Shown: positions 51,837 to 60,048 of the stretch, piece by piece
Layout: each line of letters opens with the position of its first letter
How positions within the stretch are numbered: the stretch's first letter is position 1
NCBI GenBank assembly: GCA_965206145.1
Contig: CBDBIK010000009.1
Location: 62,001-126,000 of the forward strand
Direction of reading: 5' to 3'
DNA from: CBDBIK01 sp965206145
GTDB lineage: Bacteria; Pseudomonadota; Alphaproteobacteria; TMED109
Length of the DNA: 64,000 bases
Made by a program: the position numbers and the translations under genes
Notes under the pieces: model-generated
What the model was told of the DNA's origin: nothing
Database searches by the model: none
Seen by the model: only the letters and a program-made list of their open reading frames with translations

Positions 51837-52526
51837 TCAATATGCCACAGGTACGGGATCTAAGTACCGCCACAGATGCCATGTAGCGGCGGAACGCCAC
51901 GGTATCCATACTTCGCCGAGCTTTTGGATCGCTTTCGCGTCCTTTCCCTTACGTCCGTAGATCTCCTTCGCAGCCCGCAAAATTCCCAGATCATCAAGGG
52001 GCAACACGTCAGGCCGCAGCAGGCAGAACATCAGAAACATTTCTGCCGTCCAACGTCCGATTCCACGGCGGGCAACAAGGATTTGGATCGCCTCCTCGTC
52101 TGATATTTCGTTCCAATCGATCTTCCCTCCCTCGTCGTCGACAAACCAGTCAGCAAGGTCAGAAATGTACTCCGCCTTGCGAGCTGAAAGGCCTGCATTG
52201 CGTAGTGTGCCCGTGGGTGCCCGCCCGACGGAGGTCGGGGAAACATCACCAAGCCCGTCCTCGAGACGGATCCAGACGGACTGAGCTGCTTTGACGGAGA
52301 TTTGCTGCCCGACGATAGAGCGAGCGAGCGAGTAGAAGGGATCACCGCGGGAGGCCAATGTCTTTCCCTGATGGCGGCGGACAAGATCACGCATGAGCGG
52401 GTCGCGGCGGGAAAGCGTGCGATTGGCCGTCGCCCACCAATCGGGGATCTGGCCCGCCGCAGAAACCTGCCCCGCATGAGTGCGCGGAGCGGATGGGGTG
52501 CTGCGCTTTTTCGGAGAGGGTGTCAT
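51837..52526 (-). CDS. DNA-3-methyladenine glycosylase, AlkA-like (HhH-GPD)
   Basis: A base-excision repair glycosylase removing alkylated bases. The ATG at 52524-52526 gives 229 residues, beginning with a basic proline-rich leader. YSLARSIVGQQISVKAAQSVW is the family core helix, and VARRGIGRWTAEMFLMF with LPLDDLGILRAAKEIYG is the helix-hairpin-helix/GPD region carrying the catalytic Asp. It ends RSAATWHLWRYLD, typical of AlkA. It is divergent from the SMP-30 gene. Confidence 0.9.
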   Translation of the reverse strand: MTPSPKKRSTPSAPRTHAGQVSAAGQIPDWWATANRTLSRRDPLMRDLVRRHQGKTLASRGDPFYSLARSIVGQQISVKAAQSVWIRLEDGLGDVSPTSVGRAPTGTLRNAGLSARKAEYISDLADWFVDDEGGKIDWNEISDEEAIQILVARRGIGRWTAEMFLMFCLLRPDVLPLDDLGILRAAKEIYGRKGKDAKAIQKLGEVWIPWRSAATWHLWRYLDPVPVAY

Positions 52527-52645
52527 GTGCGGGCAATATCCGGCGACGGGGGAAAGTATCATGCGAAGCCGGAACCCCGGCAGCCGGATGCAGCCGTGTA
52601 CGCTCGCCGAAACGGCTTGGTCGCGGGATACGGGAGAAATCTACC

Positions 52646-53590
52646 ATGTTGGAATATCGAACCGTGACCGACGGGCTTCTCTTTCCGGAAGGACCGATCG
52701 CCATGCCCGATGGCAGCGTGGTCCTCGTGGAGATTGCCCGCGGCACACTCACACGAGTTTTCCCGGATGGTCGAAAAGAAGTCATCGCCAAGCCTGGCGG
52801 TGGCCCCAACGGAGCGGCCATCGGTCCGGACGGTAAGTGCTACGTCTGCAACAATGGTGGTTTCGAGTGGGAAGTAACCAAGCTTGGCAACCGCCGCCCT
52901 ATCGCCCAAGCGGACGATTACGCGAGCGGACGCATCGAACGTGTGGATCTGGAAACCGGCAATGTAGAGGTTCTCTACGACTCCTGTGACGGACGCCCGC
53001 TCAAGGGGCCAAACGACATCGTTTTCGATCGCGATGGAGGTTTTTGGTTCACCGACTTGGGCAAGGTGCGCGAACGCGATATGGACCGAGGAGGCGTCTA
53101 CTACGCCCGTGCGGACAGGAGCTTTGTCCGGGAAGTGGTGCATCCCTTCCTGACACCGAACGGGATCGGTCTTTCTCCCGACGAGAAGACGCTCTACGTC
53201 GCCGAGACGGAAGGAGCCAGGCTCTGGGCTTATCCGATCACGGGGCCCGGCGAGGTGGCGATGGAGCCGTTTCCGAAATCCGTGAACGGCGGGCGATTGG
53301 TGGCCTGCGATGGCGGCTGGAGACGTTTCGATTCCCTGGCCGTTGAGGCCTCCGGCAACATCTGCGTGGCGACCCTGCTAGCCGGAGGAATCACCGTGGC
53401 ACGCCCGGAGGGTGGAACCGAGGAGTTCGTCGAGCTCGACGATCCTTACACGACGAACATTTGCTTCGGTGGCAAGGGGCTCAAGACCGCCTTCGCCACT
53501 CTTTCGTGGGAGGGCAGGCTCGTTGCTGTGGACTGGCCGCGCGCGGGCTTGCCACTCAACTTCCTCAACGACGCGACGAATTCATCCTGA
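52646..53590 (+). CDS. SMP-30/gluconolactonase family protein
   Basis: A six-bladed beta-propeller lactonase of 314 residues from the ATG at 52646. The metal-site pattern is visible: LLFPEGPIAMPDGSVVLVEI (with Glu16), GPNGAAIGPDGKCYVCNNGG, KGPNDIVFDRDGGFWFTD (Asn and Asp ligands), and LTPNGIGLSPDEKTLYVAET. Such enzymes open sugar lactones; the two enolase-superfamily enzymes in the window could act on the acids formed, though none is adjacent. Some relatives hydrolyse organophosphates. Confidence 0.88.
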   Translation: MLEYRTVTDGLLFPEGPIAMPDGSVVLVEIARGTLTRVFPDGRKEVIAKPGGGPNGAAIGPDGKCYVCNNGGFEWEVTKLGNRRPIAQADDYASGRIERVDLETGNVEVLYDSCDGRPLKGPNDIVFDRDGGFWFTDLGKVRERDMDRGGVYYARADRSFVREVVHPFLTPNGIGLSPDEKTLYVAETEGARLWAYPITGPGEVAMEPFPKSVNGGRLVACDGGWRRFDSLAVEASGNICVATLLAGGITVARPEGGTEEFVELDDPYTTNICFGGKGLKTAFATLSWEGRLVAVDWPRAGLPLNFLNDATNSS

Positions 53591-53644
53591 CCGGAACCTT
53601 CCTATAAACTGCCTGTCTATCGCATCCCGCGCAGGAGAGAATTT

Positions 53645-54628
53645 ATGAGTTTCCACATCGTCGAACAAGCACACGCGCGCCTCAACCGTAGCGAATTGGC
53701 GGTGCCGGGAAGTCGGACCGATCTGTTCGAAAAGGCGGCGAAGTCTGACGTCGATGTGATCTTCCTCGACCTCGAGGACGCCGTCGCCCCCGATGACAAG
53801 GAACAGGCGCGCAAAAACGTCGTCGAAGCACTCAACGACATCGACTGGGGCAACCATGTGATGTCAGTCCGCATCAATGGCCTCGATACCCGCTACATGT
53901 ACCGGGACGTGGTCGACATTCTTGAGCAAACGGGCGAACGCCTTGATCTGATCATGATCCCGAAGGTTGGCACTGCAAGCGACATCTACGCGGTCGACAT
54001 GCTCGTATCCCAAATCGAACAGGCAACGGAACGGGAAAAGCGGATCGGCTTCGAGCTCATCGTCGAAACCGCCCTGGGCATGGCGAATGTCGATGCAGTC
54101 GCTGCCGCTAGTTCCCGTAACGAATCCCTGCATTTCGGGGTTGCCGACTACGCCGCCTCAACCCAGGCCCGCACCACCATGATCGGCGGCCCGCATCCCG
54201 ACTACGGCGTTTTGGTCGATGCCGAGGAGGGAGCCGATCGCGCTTTTCACTGGGGTGATATGTGGCATTACGCGATCTCGCGGATGGTGGTGGCGGCACG
54301 TGCCAACGGGCTTCGCCCCATCGACGGTCCCTTCGGTGATTTTTCTGATCCCGACGGCTACCGTGCCCAGGGCAACCGAGCGGGTGTCCTGGGGTGTGAG
54401 GGCAAGTGGGCTATTCACCCCTCCCAAGTGGCGCTTGCCAACGAGATTTTCAGCCCATCCGAGAAGCAGATCGAAACTGCCAAGCGAATTCTCGAAGCGA
54501 TGGACAAGGCGCAAAAGGAAGGCAAGGGCGCGGTCGCCCTTGATGGTCGCTTGATCGATATCGCCTCCATTAAGCAAGCCGAAAATCTTGTCCGCAAGGC
54601 CGAGCAAATCGAATCTGGAAAAGGTTGA
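53645..54628 (+). CDS. mcl1: L-malyl-CoA/beta-methylmalyl-CoA lyase (CitE/HpcH family)
   Basis: A magnesium-dependent lyase that splits malyl-CoA to acetyl-CoA and glyoxylate, or methylmalyl-CoA to propionyl-CoA and glyoxylate. The 327 residues resemble Rhodobacter Mcl1 along their whole length: NRSELAVPGSRTDLFEKAAK, VIFLDLEDAVAPDDKEQAR, MSVRINGLDTRYMYRDVVD, LIMIPKVGTASDIYAVD, FELIVETALGMANVDAV (metal-binding Glu), PIDGPFGDFSDPDGYRAQ and GKWAIHPSQVALANEIF. That resemblance is from memory of the family. It is compatible with the ethylmalonyl-CoA pathway or propionate use; accA follows after 11 bases and a propionyl-CoA synthetase is nearby. Confidence 0.88.
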   Translation: MSFHIVEQAHARLNRSELAVPGSRTDLFEKAAKSDVDVIFLDLEDAVAPDDKEQARKNVVEALNDIDWGNHVMSVRINGLDTRYMYRDVVDILEQTGERLDLIMIPKVGTASDIYAVDMLVSQIEQATEREKRIGFELIVETALGMANVDAVAAASSRNESLHFGVADYAASTQARTTMIGGPHPDYGVLVDAEEGADRAFHWGDMWHYAISRMVVAARANGLRPIDGPFGDFSDPDGYRAQGNRAGVLGCEGKWAIHPSQVALANEIFSPSEKQIETAKRILEAMDKAQKEGKGAVALDGRLIDIASIKQAENLVRKAEQIESGKG

Positions 54629-54639
54629 AGGAGTAGCCC

Positions 54640-55590
54640 GTGCGTTATTTCCTCGACTTTGAGGAGCCCATCGCCGAGCTCGAGGGAAAGATTCGCGAGC
54701 TCCGCCACCTTGGCAACGAAAGCGATCTCAACGTTGTGGAAGAGGTCTCGCGTCTCCAGTCGAAGACGCAGCACCTGCTCCGCAAGACCTATGGACATCT
54801 CTCCCCTTGGCAACGAACCCAGGTCGCCCGCCATCCTGACCGCCCGCACTGTCTCGATTACGTAAACGCTCTCATCCAGGACTTCCAGCCGCTGGCCGGC
54901 GACCGCCTCTACGGAGATGATTCGGCCATCGTCGGTGGCATGGGACGACTGCGCGGCACTCCGCTCGTCGTGATTGGGAACGAAAAGGGGGCTGACACCG
55001 ATTCGCGCATGTACCGCAACTTCGGCATGGCCAAGCCCGAAGGTTACCGCAAGGCTTCCCGCCTGATGCGACTTGCCGACAGGTTCGAGCTCCCGGTGCT
55101 ATCCCTCGTGGACACCGCAGGTGCCTACCCTGGAATCGGTGCCGAGGAGCGAGGTCAGGCGGAAGCCATCGCGCAGACAATCCGCACCTGCCTTTCCCTC
55201 CGCTCTCCCATCGTGAGCGTCATCATTGGCGAAGGGGGGTCGGGTGGAGCGGTTGCCATCGCCACCGCCGACAGGTTGCTCATGCTCGAGAACGCCATCT
55301 ACTCAGTTATTTCGCCCGAAGGGTGCGCGTCCATTCTATGGCGCACCAACGACGAGGCCTCCGAGGCGGCCGAGGCACTGCGACTCACTGCCCAGGACAT
55401 GGAGGAATTCAAGATCGCCAATGAGGTGATTCCTGAGCCCGTGGGAGGTGCCCATCGGGATCCCGCCTCGACCATCGCAACGGTGGGCGAGCGCATTGTC
55501 GCGCACCTCGCCGAGCTCGAAGAGCAGGCAGGAGAAGACTTCGCTGCCGCGCGGCGAAAAAAGTACCTAGACTTCCGCCGACCCGTCTAA
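54640..55590 (+). CDS. accA: Acetyl-CoA carboxylase carboxyltransferase subunit alpha
   Basis: The alpha subunit of the carboxyltransferase that makes malonyl-CoA for fatty acid synthesis. The 316 residues follow the E. coli protein closely in pattern: YFLDFEEPIAELEGKIREL, HPDRPHCLDYVNALIQDF, GDDSAIVGGMGRLRG, NFGMAKPEGYRKASRLM, SLVDTAGAYPGIGAEERGQ, VIIGEGGSGGAVAIATADRL and YSVISPEGCASILWR. GTG start with GGAGTAG nearby. Its beta subunit is not in the window. Confidence 0.97.
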   Translation: MRYFLDFEEPIAELEGKIRELRHLGNESDLNVVEEVSRLQSKTQHLLRKTYGHLSPWQRTQVARHPDRPHCLDYVNALIQDFQPLAGDRLYGDDSAIVGGMGRLRGTPLVVIGNEKGADTDSRMYRNFGMAKPEGYRKASRLMRLADRFELPVLSLVDTAGAYPGIGAEERGQAEAIAQTIRTCLSLRSPIVSVIIGEGGSGGAVAIATADRLLMLENAIYSVISPEGCASILWRTNDEASEAAEALRLTAQDMEEFKIANEVIPEPVGGAHRDPASTIATVGERIVAHLAELEEQAGEDFAAARRKKYLDFRRPV

Positions 55591-55621
55591 CTCCTGCCGC
55601 GCCAAAAGCGCGGGATTCCCC

Positions 55622-56791
55622 ATGCCTGTCGTTCTCCTGATCGTGGCCATCGACATGATGGGCTTCGGGATCATCATCCCGATGCTGCCATTCTACGCAG
55701 AGCATTACGGTGCCAACCCCCAGGAAGTGACTTTCCTGATGGTGGCGTTCTCCCTGCTTCAGTTCGTTACGGCACCCCTGTGGGGTGGGCTCTCAGACCG
55801 CTACGGGAGAAGGCCAGTCCTTCTTCTCACGCTCGCAGGCTCCATCACTGCCTATGTCCTGCTCGCCGTTGTCGACAGCTTCGCAGCTCTCATCGCAGCA
55901 CGCGCATTCGCAGGTGCAATGGCCGGCAATCTTGCGGTGGCGCAAGCGTACATCGCCGATGTGACCGGCCCGGAAGGCCGCACCAGGGGGATGGGACAGT
56001 TTGGTGCCGCCCTCTCACTTGGGTTTGTAGCCGGGCCGGCGATAGGGGGCCTGCTTGCCGGCCCCGATCCCGTGTCTGCCAACTTCGAGGCCCCTGCGGT
56101 CGCCGCGGCAGCGGTCTCGGCCCTTGCTCTCGCCCTTACGATGGCCTGTCTTCGGGAGCCCATCTCTCACGGAAGCCGGAAACGTTGGCGTGGACGGCTT
56201 TCCATCCTTGGCGGTGCATTTGTTGTCCCCTTCCTCGGTGGACTGGTCGTCCTTTCGTTCGGGACGGTCTTCGTCTTCGCCGGAATGGAAGCGACCTTCG
56301 CGCTCTGGTCGGAGCGGGTGCTGGCCTGGGGGCCTGCGCAGAACGGGTACCTCTTCGCCGCCGCTTCCCTCGGAGTAGCAGTGCTACAGGGAGGTTTCGC
56401 CGGCAAGGTCGCGCGAATGATCGGGGATGGATGGATGGCACTCCTCGGGATCGCTTTCCTCGGAGCCGGTATGGGCGGGATCGCACTGAGTGGAAGTTTC
56501 ACTCCCCTCCTACCCGTAGCCATCACGTTGCTCGTTTTCGGTTTCGGCTTTTCAAGTCCCGCACTTGCAAGCCTGATCTCCGCCGCCGCGGAGGCTGGCA
56601 GGGGAGGCGCCGTCTTCGGGGTCTCGCAGTCAGCGGCAAGCCTTGCGCGCATTGCAGGGCCTGCGTTCGCGGGTGCAGGATTCCATCACGTCGGGATCGC
56701 TTGGCCCTACGCTGCCGGAGCTGCGTGCACGGTCGTGATGTTCGCAGGTGCCTACATCCTCTTCCGAAAACATCGGGCAATCGCGGCCTGA
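55622..56791 (+). CDS. MFS transporter, TetA-like
   Basis: A 12-helix major facilitator exporter, 389 residues. It opens VVLLIVAIDMMGFGIIIPMLPFYAEHYG, has the loop 2-3 motif GGLSDRYGRRPVLLLTLAGS, and in helices 4-5 RAFAGAMAGNLAVAQAYIADVTGPEGRTRGMGQFGAALSLGFVAGPAIGG, all typical of the TetA(class B/G)-like group. It may export a drug or metabolite; the family resemblance alone does not show tetracycline resistance. It is 31 bases after accA. Confidence 0.92.
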   Translation: MPVVLLIVAIDMMGFGIIIPMLPFYAEHYGANPQEVTFLMVAFSLLQFVTAPLWGGLSDRYGRRPVLLLTLAGSITAYVLLAVVDSFAALIAARAFAGAMAGNLAVAQAYIADVTGPEGRTRGMGQFGAALSLGFVAGPAIGGLLAGPDPVSANFEAPAVAAAAVSALALALTMACLREPISHGSRKRWRGRLSILGGAFVVPFLGGLVVLSFGTVFVFAGMEATFALWSERVLAWGPAQNGYLFAAASLGVAVLQGGFAGKVARMIGDGWMALLGIAFLGAGMGGIALSGSFTPLLPVAITLLVFGFGFSSPALASLISAAAEAGRGGAVFGVSQSAASLARIAGPAFAGAGFHHVGIAWPYAAGAACTVVMFAGAYILFRKHRAIAA

Positions 56792-56804
56792 GCCCGCCTG
56801 CGTA

Positions 56805-57209
56805 TCATCCACCCCGCAGCAGGCATCGGATCGCAACCTTCTCCGGTTCCGCCACATTCGTGGCCTCCAGGAGATCGTCTACAGAAACGAAGGAAAGATC
56901 GAGCGGCTCGGCGGGCTGGGACGCAGGCTCTCCATCGGCTTCGACAGCGTAGTAGAGAGGTGTGTAATTGCTTCCGGTCCAGGGCGACAGGAGCGTTCCC
57001 GTGACGTGCAGCAGTAGGACCGGCCGGCATCGGAGCCCTGTTTCCTCAACAAATTCCCGGACCAGTGCTTCTTCCGGTGTCTCGCCGGGCTCAACACCTC
57101 CTCCGGGAAACTTCTGGGCCTCCACCTTTCCCACTCTCTCTCGGACGACAAGGAGAAGTCCTGCCCGGGCGAGCAGCCCATAGGCGCGGAGGTTTTCCGG
57201 TCCCCGCAA
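56805..57209 (-). CDS. Nudix hydrolase (MutT-like)
   Basis: A small nucleotide-cleaning Nudix enzyme, 134 residues. The Nudix box GGGVEPGETPEEALVREFVEETG is complete with all the acidic residues, preceded by LLLVVRERVGKVEAQKFP. The C-terminal strand pairs YTPLYYAVEAD and LSFVSVDDLLEAT fit. Possible substrates include oxidised dGTP; not decided by sequence. It lies 4 bases after the propionyl-CoA synthetase stop on the same strand. Confidence 0.9.
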   Translation of the reverse strand: MRGPENLRAYGLLARAGLLLVVRERVGKVEAQKFPGGGVEPGETPEEALVREFVEETGLRCRPVLLLHVTGTLLSPWTGSNYTPLYYAVEADGEPASQPAEPLDLSFVSVDDLLEATNVAEPEKVAIRCLLRGG

Positions 57210-57213
57210 CGCT

Positions 57214-59106
57214 TCAGTGTGCCGGAATGCTCACTGCTTTGAGCGCGATTTCGATTTCACCGACAACCGCCGGATCTTCGATGGTGGGCGGGGGTGTCGC
57301 CTCACGCCCTTCGGCGAGTGCGGCGATGACCTTGCGGAGGATCTTCCCCGAACGGGTTTTAGGAAGACGGGAGACAACGATGGAGGTCCGGTAGGCAGCA
57401 ACAGCACCGATGGCCTCCCGGACCATGAGAACTGTTGCTTTTGCCACCTCGTCCGGCGTGGTCGATGTGTCTGTATTCAATACCAAGAACCCCAGTGGCA
57501 CCTGCCCTTTGAGTTCGTCGGCGACACCCACGACCGCGCATTCAACAACATCTGGATGGCCTGCCAAAATTTCTTCCATCGCCCCGGTAGAGAGTCGATG
57601 TCCAGCGCAGTTGATGATGTCGTCGGTGCGGGCCATCACCCACACGTAGCCATTCTCGTCGATGATTCCTGCATCCGCCGTGCTGTAGCAATCAGAGAAT
57701 TCCTCCAGGTACGCGTGTCGAAATCGCTCCTCATCTCCCCACAGCGTCGGAGTGCACCCCGGGGGAAGCGGAAGCTGGGCGACAAGGGAGCCGATTTCGC
57801 CTGCGGGAAGGGGTTTTCCACTTTCGTCAACAACGGCAAGGTCGAAGCCGGGCGAGGGTTTTCCTGCCGAGCCGTGCTTTACGCCGAATAGGCCGAGTCC
57901 TCGGAAGTACCCAGTGATGGGCCAGCCCGTTTCGGTCTGCCACCAGTGATCGAGCACCGGCACACCAAGCTTTTCTTCGGCCCAGGAAACCGTGGGTGGA
58001 TCCGCGCGCTCACCGGCGAGGAAAAGCGTTCTGAAACGAGAGAGGTCATGGCGCGCAAGGAGCTTGGCTTCGGGATCCTCCCGCCGGATCGCCCGAAATG
58101 CAGTGGGAGCGGTGAACAGGGCAGCGACACTGTGTTCCTCGATCACCCTCCAGAAGGCACCTGCATCGGGTGTACCGACAGGCTTTCCTTCGTAAATTAC
58201 GCTCGTGCATCCGGCGAGCAGCGGCGCATAGACGATGTAGGAATGGCCGACCACCCAGCCGATGTCGGAAGCGGCCCAGAATGTTTCACCGGGCTTGATC
58301 CCGTAGACCATCTCCATGGTGTTGGTAAGTGCGACTGCGTGCCCGCCGTTGTCGCGAACGATTCCCTTCGGCATCCCCGTCGTGCCGGAGGTGTGAAGGA
58401 TGTAGAGGGGGTCAGTCGCCTTGACTGAAACGCACTCGACGGGCGCTGCCCTCGTCGTCTCTTCAACCCAGTCGAGATCCCGTCCCGAGACCATTGATGC
58501 CCGCTCCATGGAACGCTGGAAGATCAGACAGTGTTCTGGCTTGTGTGATGCCATGTCGATGGCCCGATCGAGCATCGGCTTGTAGGCGACGACGCGACTA
58601 GGTTCAATCCCGCACGATCCCGCCACCACGATCGTGGGTTTGACATCATCGATCCGGGCAGCAAGCTCGGGCGCGGCAAAGCCGCCGAACACCACTGAGT
58701 GGACCGCACCGATCCGGGCCGAGGCCAGCATGGCCACCACAGCCTCGGGCACCATTGGCATGTAGATGAGTACCCGATCTCCTTTGGCCACCCCACAGGC
58801 GCGAAATGCGCCAGCGGCACGGGCGACAAGGTCTAGAAGTTCGGCGTAGGTGAAGGATTTCTTCGAATCCGTCACCGGACTGTCGTGGATGAGCGCAAGA
58901 CGCTCGCCATGGCCCGCCTCAACGTGGCGATCAAGGCAGTTGCGACAAGTGTTGAGCTCGGCACCGGGAAACCAGCGGTAGAAAGGCGGTCGATCCGAAT
59001 CGAGAACCCGATCCCAGGGGCGGTCCCAAGTTACGAGCTCCGCACGCTCGGCCCAGTACCCCTCAGGGTCCTCCTGCCAGCGCCGATAAGCGGCCTCGTA
59101 GGACAT
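57214..59106 (-). CDS. prpE: Propionyl-CoA synthetase (PrpE-like acyl-CoA synthetase)
   Basis: An AMP-forming enzyme that activates propionate (or acetate) to its CoA thioester. The ATG at 59104-59106 gives 630 residues. Motifs are YILHTSGTTGMPKGIVRDNGGHAVAL (P-loop), WAASDIGWVVGHSYIVYAPL, GERADPPTVSWAEEKLGVPVLDHWWQTETGWP and, near the C terminus, TRSGKILRK with the acetylatable Lys. The wording SDIGWVVGHSYIVYAPLLAGCTSVIYEGKPVGTPDAGAFW points to PrpE over AcsA. With malyl-CoA lyase and accA close by it hints at propionate/ethylmalonyl metabolism. Confidence 0.9.
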   Translation of the reverse strand: MSYEAAYRRWQEDPEGYWAERAELVTWDRPWDRVLDSDRPPFYRWFPGAELNTCRNCLDRHVEAGHGERLALIHDSPVTDSKKSFTYAELLDLVARAAGAFRACGVAKGDRVLIYMPMVPEAVVAMLASARIGAVHSVVFGGFAAPELAARIDDVKPTIVVAGSCGIEPSRVVAYKPMLDRAIDMASHKPEHCLIFQRSMERASMVSGRDLDWVEETTRAAPVECVSVKATDPLYILHTSGTTGMPKGIVRDNGGHAVALTNTMEMVYGIKPGETFWAASDIGWVVGHSYIVYAPLLAGCTSVIYEGKPVGTPDAGAFWRVIEEHSVAALFTAPTAFRAIRREDPEAKLLARHDLSRFRTLFLAGERADPPTVSWAEEKLGVPVLDHWWQTETGWPITGYFRGLGLFGVKHGSAGKPSPGFDLAVVDESGKPLPAGEIGSLVAQLPLPPGCTPTLWGDEERFRHAYLEEFSDCYSTADAGIIDENGYVWVMARTDDIINCAGHRLSTGAMEEILAGHPDVVECAVVGVADELKGQVPLGFLVLNTDTSTTPDEVAKATVLMVREAIGAVAAYRTSIVVSRLPKTRSGKILRKVIAALAEGREATPPPTIEDPAVVGEIEIALKAVSIPAH

Positions 59107-59181
59107 CACACGCTCTTTTCTGCCATGCCTAGAGCGGGCGGGGCTGCCGCGCACGAGTTCACGTGCGCGGCAGAAGAATCT

Positions 59182-59940
59182 CTAGCTTCGTTGCGATCCG
59201 AAGATCTGGAGCAAAAACACGAAGATCAGAAGGAGATCGAGGTAAAGCTTGAGTGCTCCCATGACCGCCTGCTTGACCACCGCCTCGCCAGCCTGCCCGG
59301 CAACGTACATTTCCTTCAGACGCTGCGTGTCGTATGCCGTGAGACCTGTAAAGACCAGCACGCCGATGACCGATACTGCGAACTGCAACGCACTGGAACC
59401 GATGAAGATGTTGGCGATGCTCGCAATGAAAATCCCGATCACACCCATCATGAGAAGCGGACCGAAGCCGGCGAGCGAGCGTTTGGTCGTGTATCCGTAC
59501 AGCGACATGGCGAGGAACATGGCCGAAGCTATGAAAAAGACTCGAACGATGCTCTCGCCTGTGTAGACGAGGAAAATTGAAGAGAGTGAGACCCCGTAGC
59601 AGAGCGCAAGCAGCCAGAACAGCCCTTGGGTTGCGGACGCACTCAGGCGGTTCATGCCGAAACTCATGATCAGCACGATTCCGAGCGGAGCGAACATCAC
59701 GATCCACGCAAGTGGTGGGGTGTAGAGACTCTGTCCAATGACGGTAAGTGCAGTGCCGGTAGCGCTCTCAACGACGGCAAGCGTATGCACTGCCCATGCG
59801 ACGGAACCGGTGATGGCAAGTCCTGCTGTCATGTAGCCATAAATTCGCAGCATGTAGGTGCGAAGGCCTTCGTCCACTGCGGAAAGTGCAGACGCTTGCT
59901 GGCGGATGTGGGGGGCTGTGTTGTACTGGCCGAAAGCCAT
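59182..59940 (-). CDS. Bax inhibitor-1/YccA family membrane protein
   Basis: A seven-helix membrane protein of the BI-1 (TMBIM) family, 252 residues from the ATG at 59938-59940, with MAFGQYNTAPHIRQQ as a soluble leader. Helices include RIYGYMTAGLAITGSVAWAVHTLAVV, AWIVMFAPLGIVLIMSFGMNR, LFWLLALCYGVSLSSIFLVYT, VFFIASAMFLAMSLYGYTTK and LLMMGVIGIFIASIANIFI, ending YLDLLLIFVFLLQIFGSQRS. The family includes pH-sensitive calcium leaks and FtsH-associated YccA. A candidate promoter lies 66 bases upstream. Confidence 0.93.
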   Translation of the reverse strand: MAFGQYNTAPHIRQQASALSAVDEGLRTYMLRIYGYMTAGLAITGSVAWAVHTLAVVESATGTALTVIGQSLYTPPLAWIVMFAPLGIVLIMSFGMNRLSASATQGLFWLLALCYGVSLSSIFLVYTGESIVRVFFIASAMFLAMSLYGYTTKRSLAGFGPLLMMGVIGIFIASIANIFIGSSALQFAVSVIGVLVFTGLTAYDTQRLKEMYVAGQAGEAVVKQAVMGALKLYLDLLLIFVFLLQIFGSQRS

Positions 59941-60006
59941 TGGCGGTGTCTCCCTGTTCAAAGTTGGCGTCAAATTCCCGTCCAAACGGGTTGTGCCACG
60001 CAAATG

Positions 60007-60034
60007 ATATTAGGGTGAGCAGGCCACTCTTCAA
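60007..60034 (-). promoter_or_regulatory. Candidate sigma-70 promoter for the BI-1-like gene
   Basis: On the minus strand TTGAAG (plus 60029-60034) precedes TAATAT (plus 60007-60012) by 16 bases, between the aspS stop and the BI-1 start. Both hexamers match consensus at four positions. It points at the BI-1 gene and makes an aspS read-through unnecessary. Confidence 0.5.
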
Positions 60035-60048
60035 GCGAGCCGGGGGCT

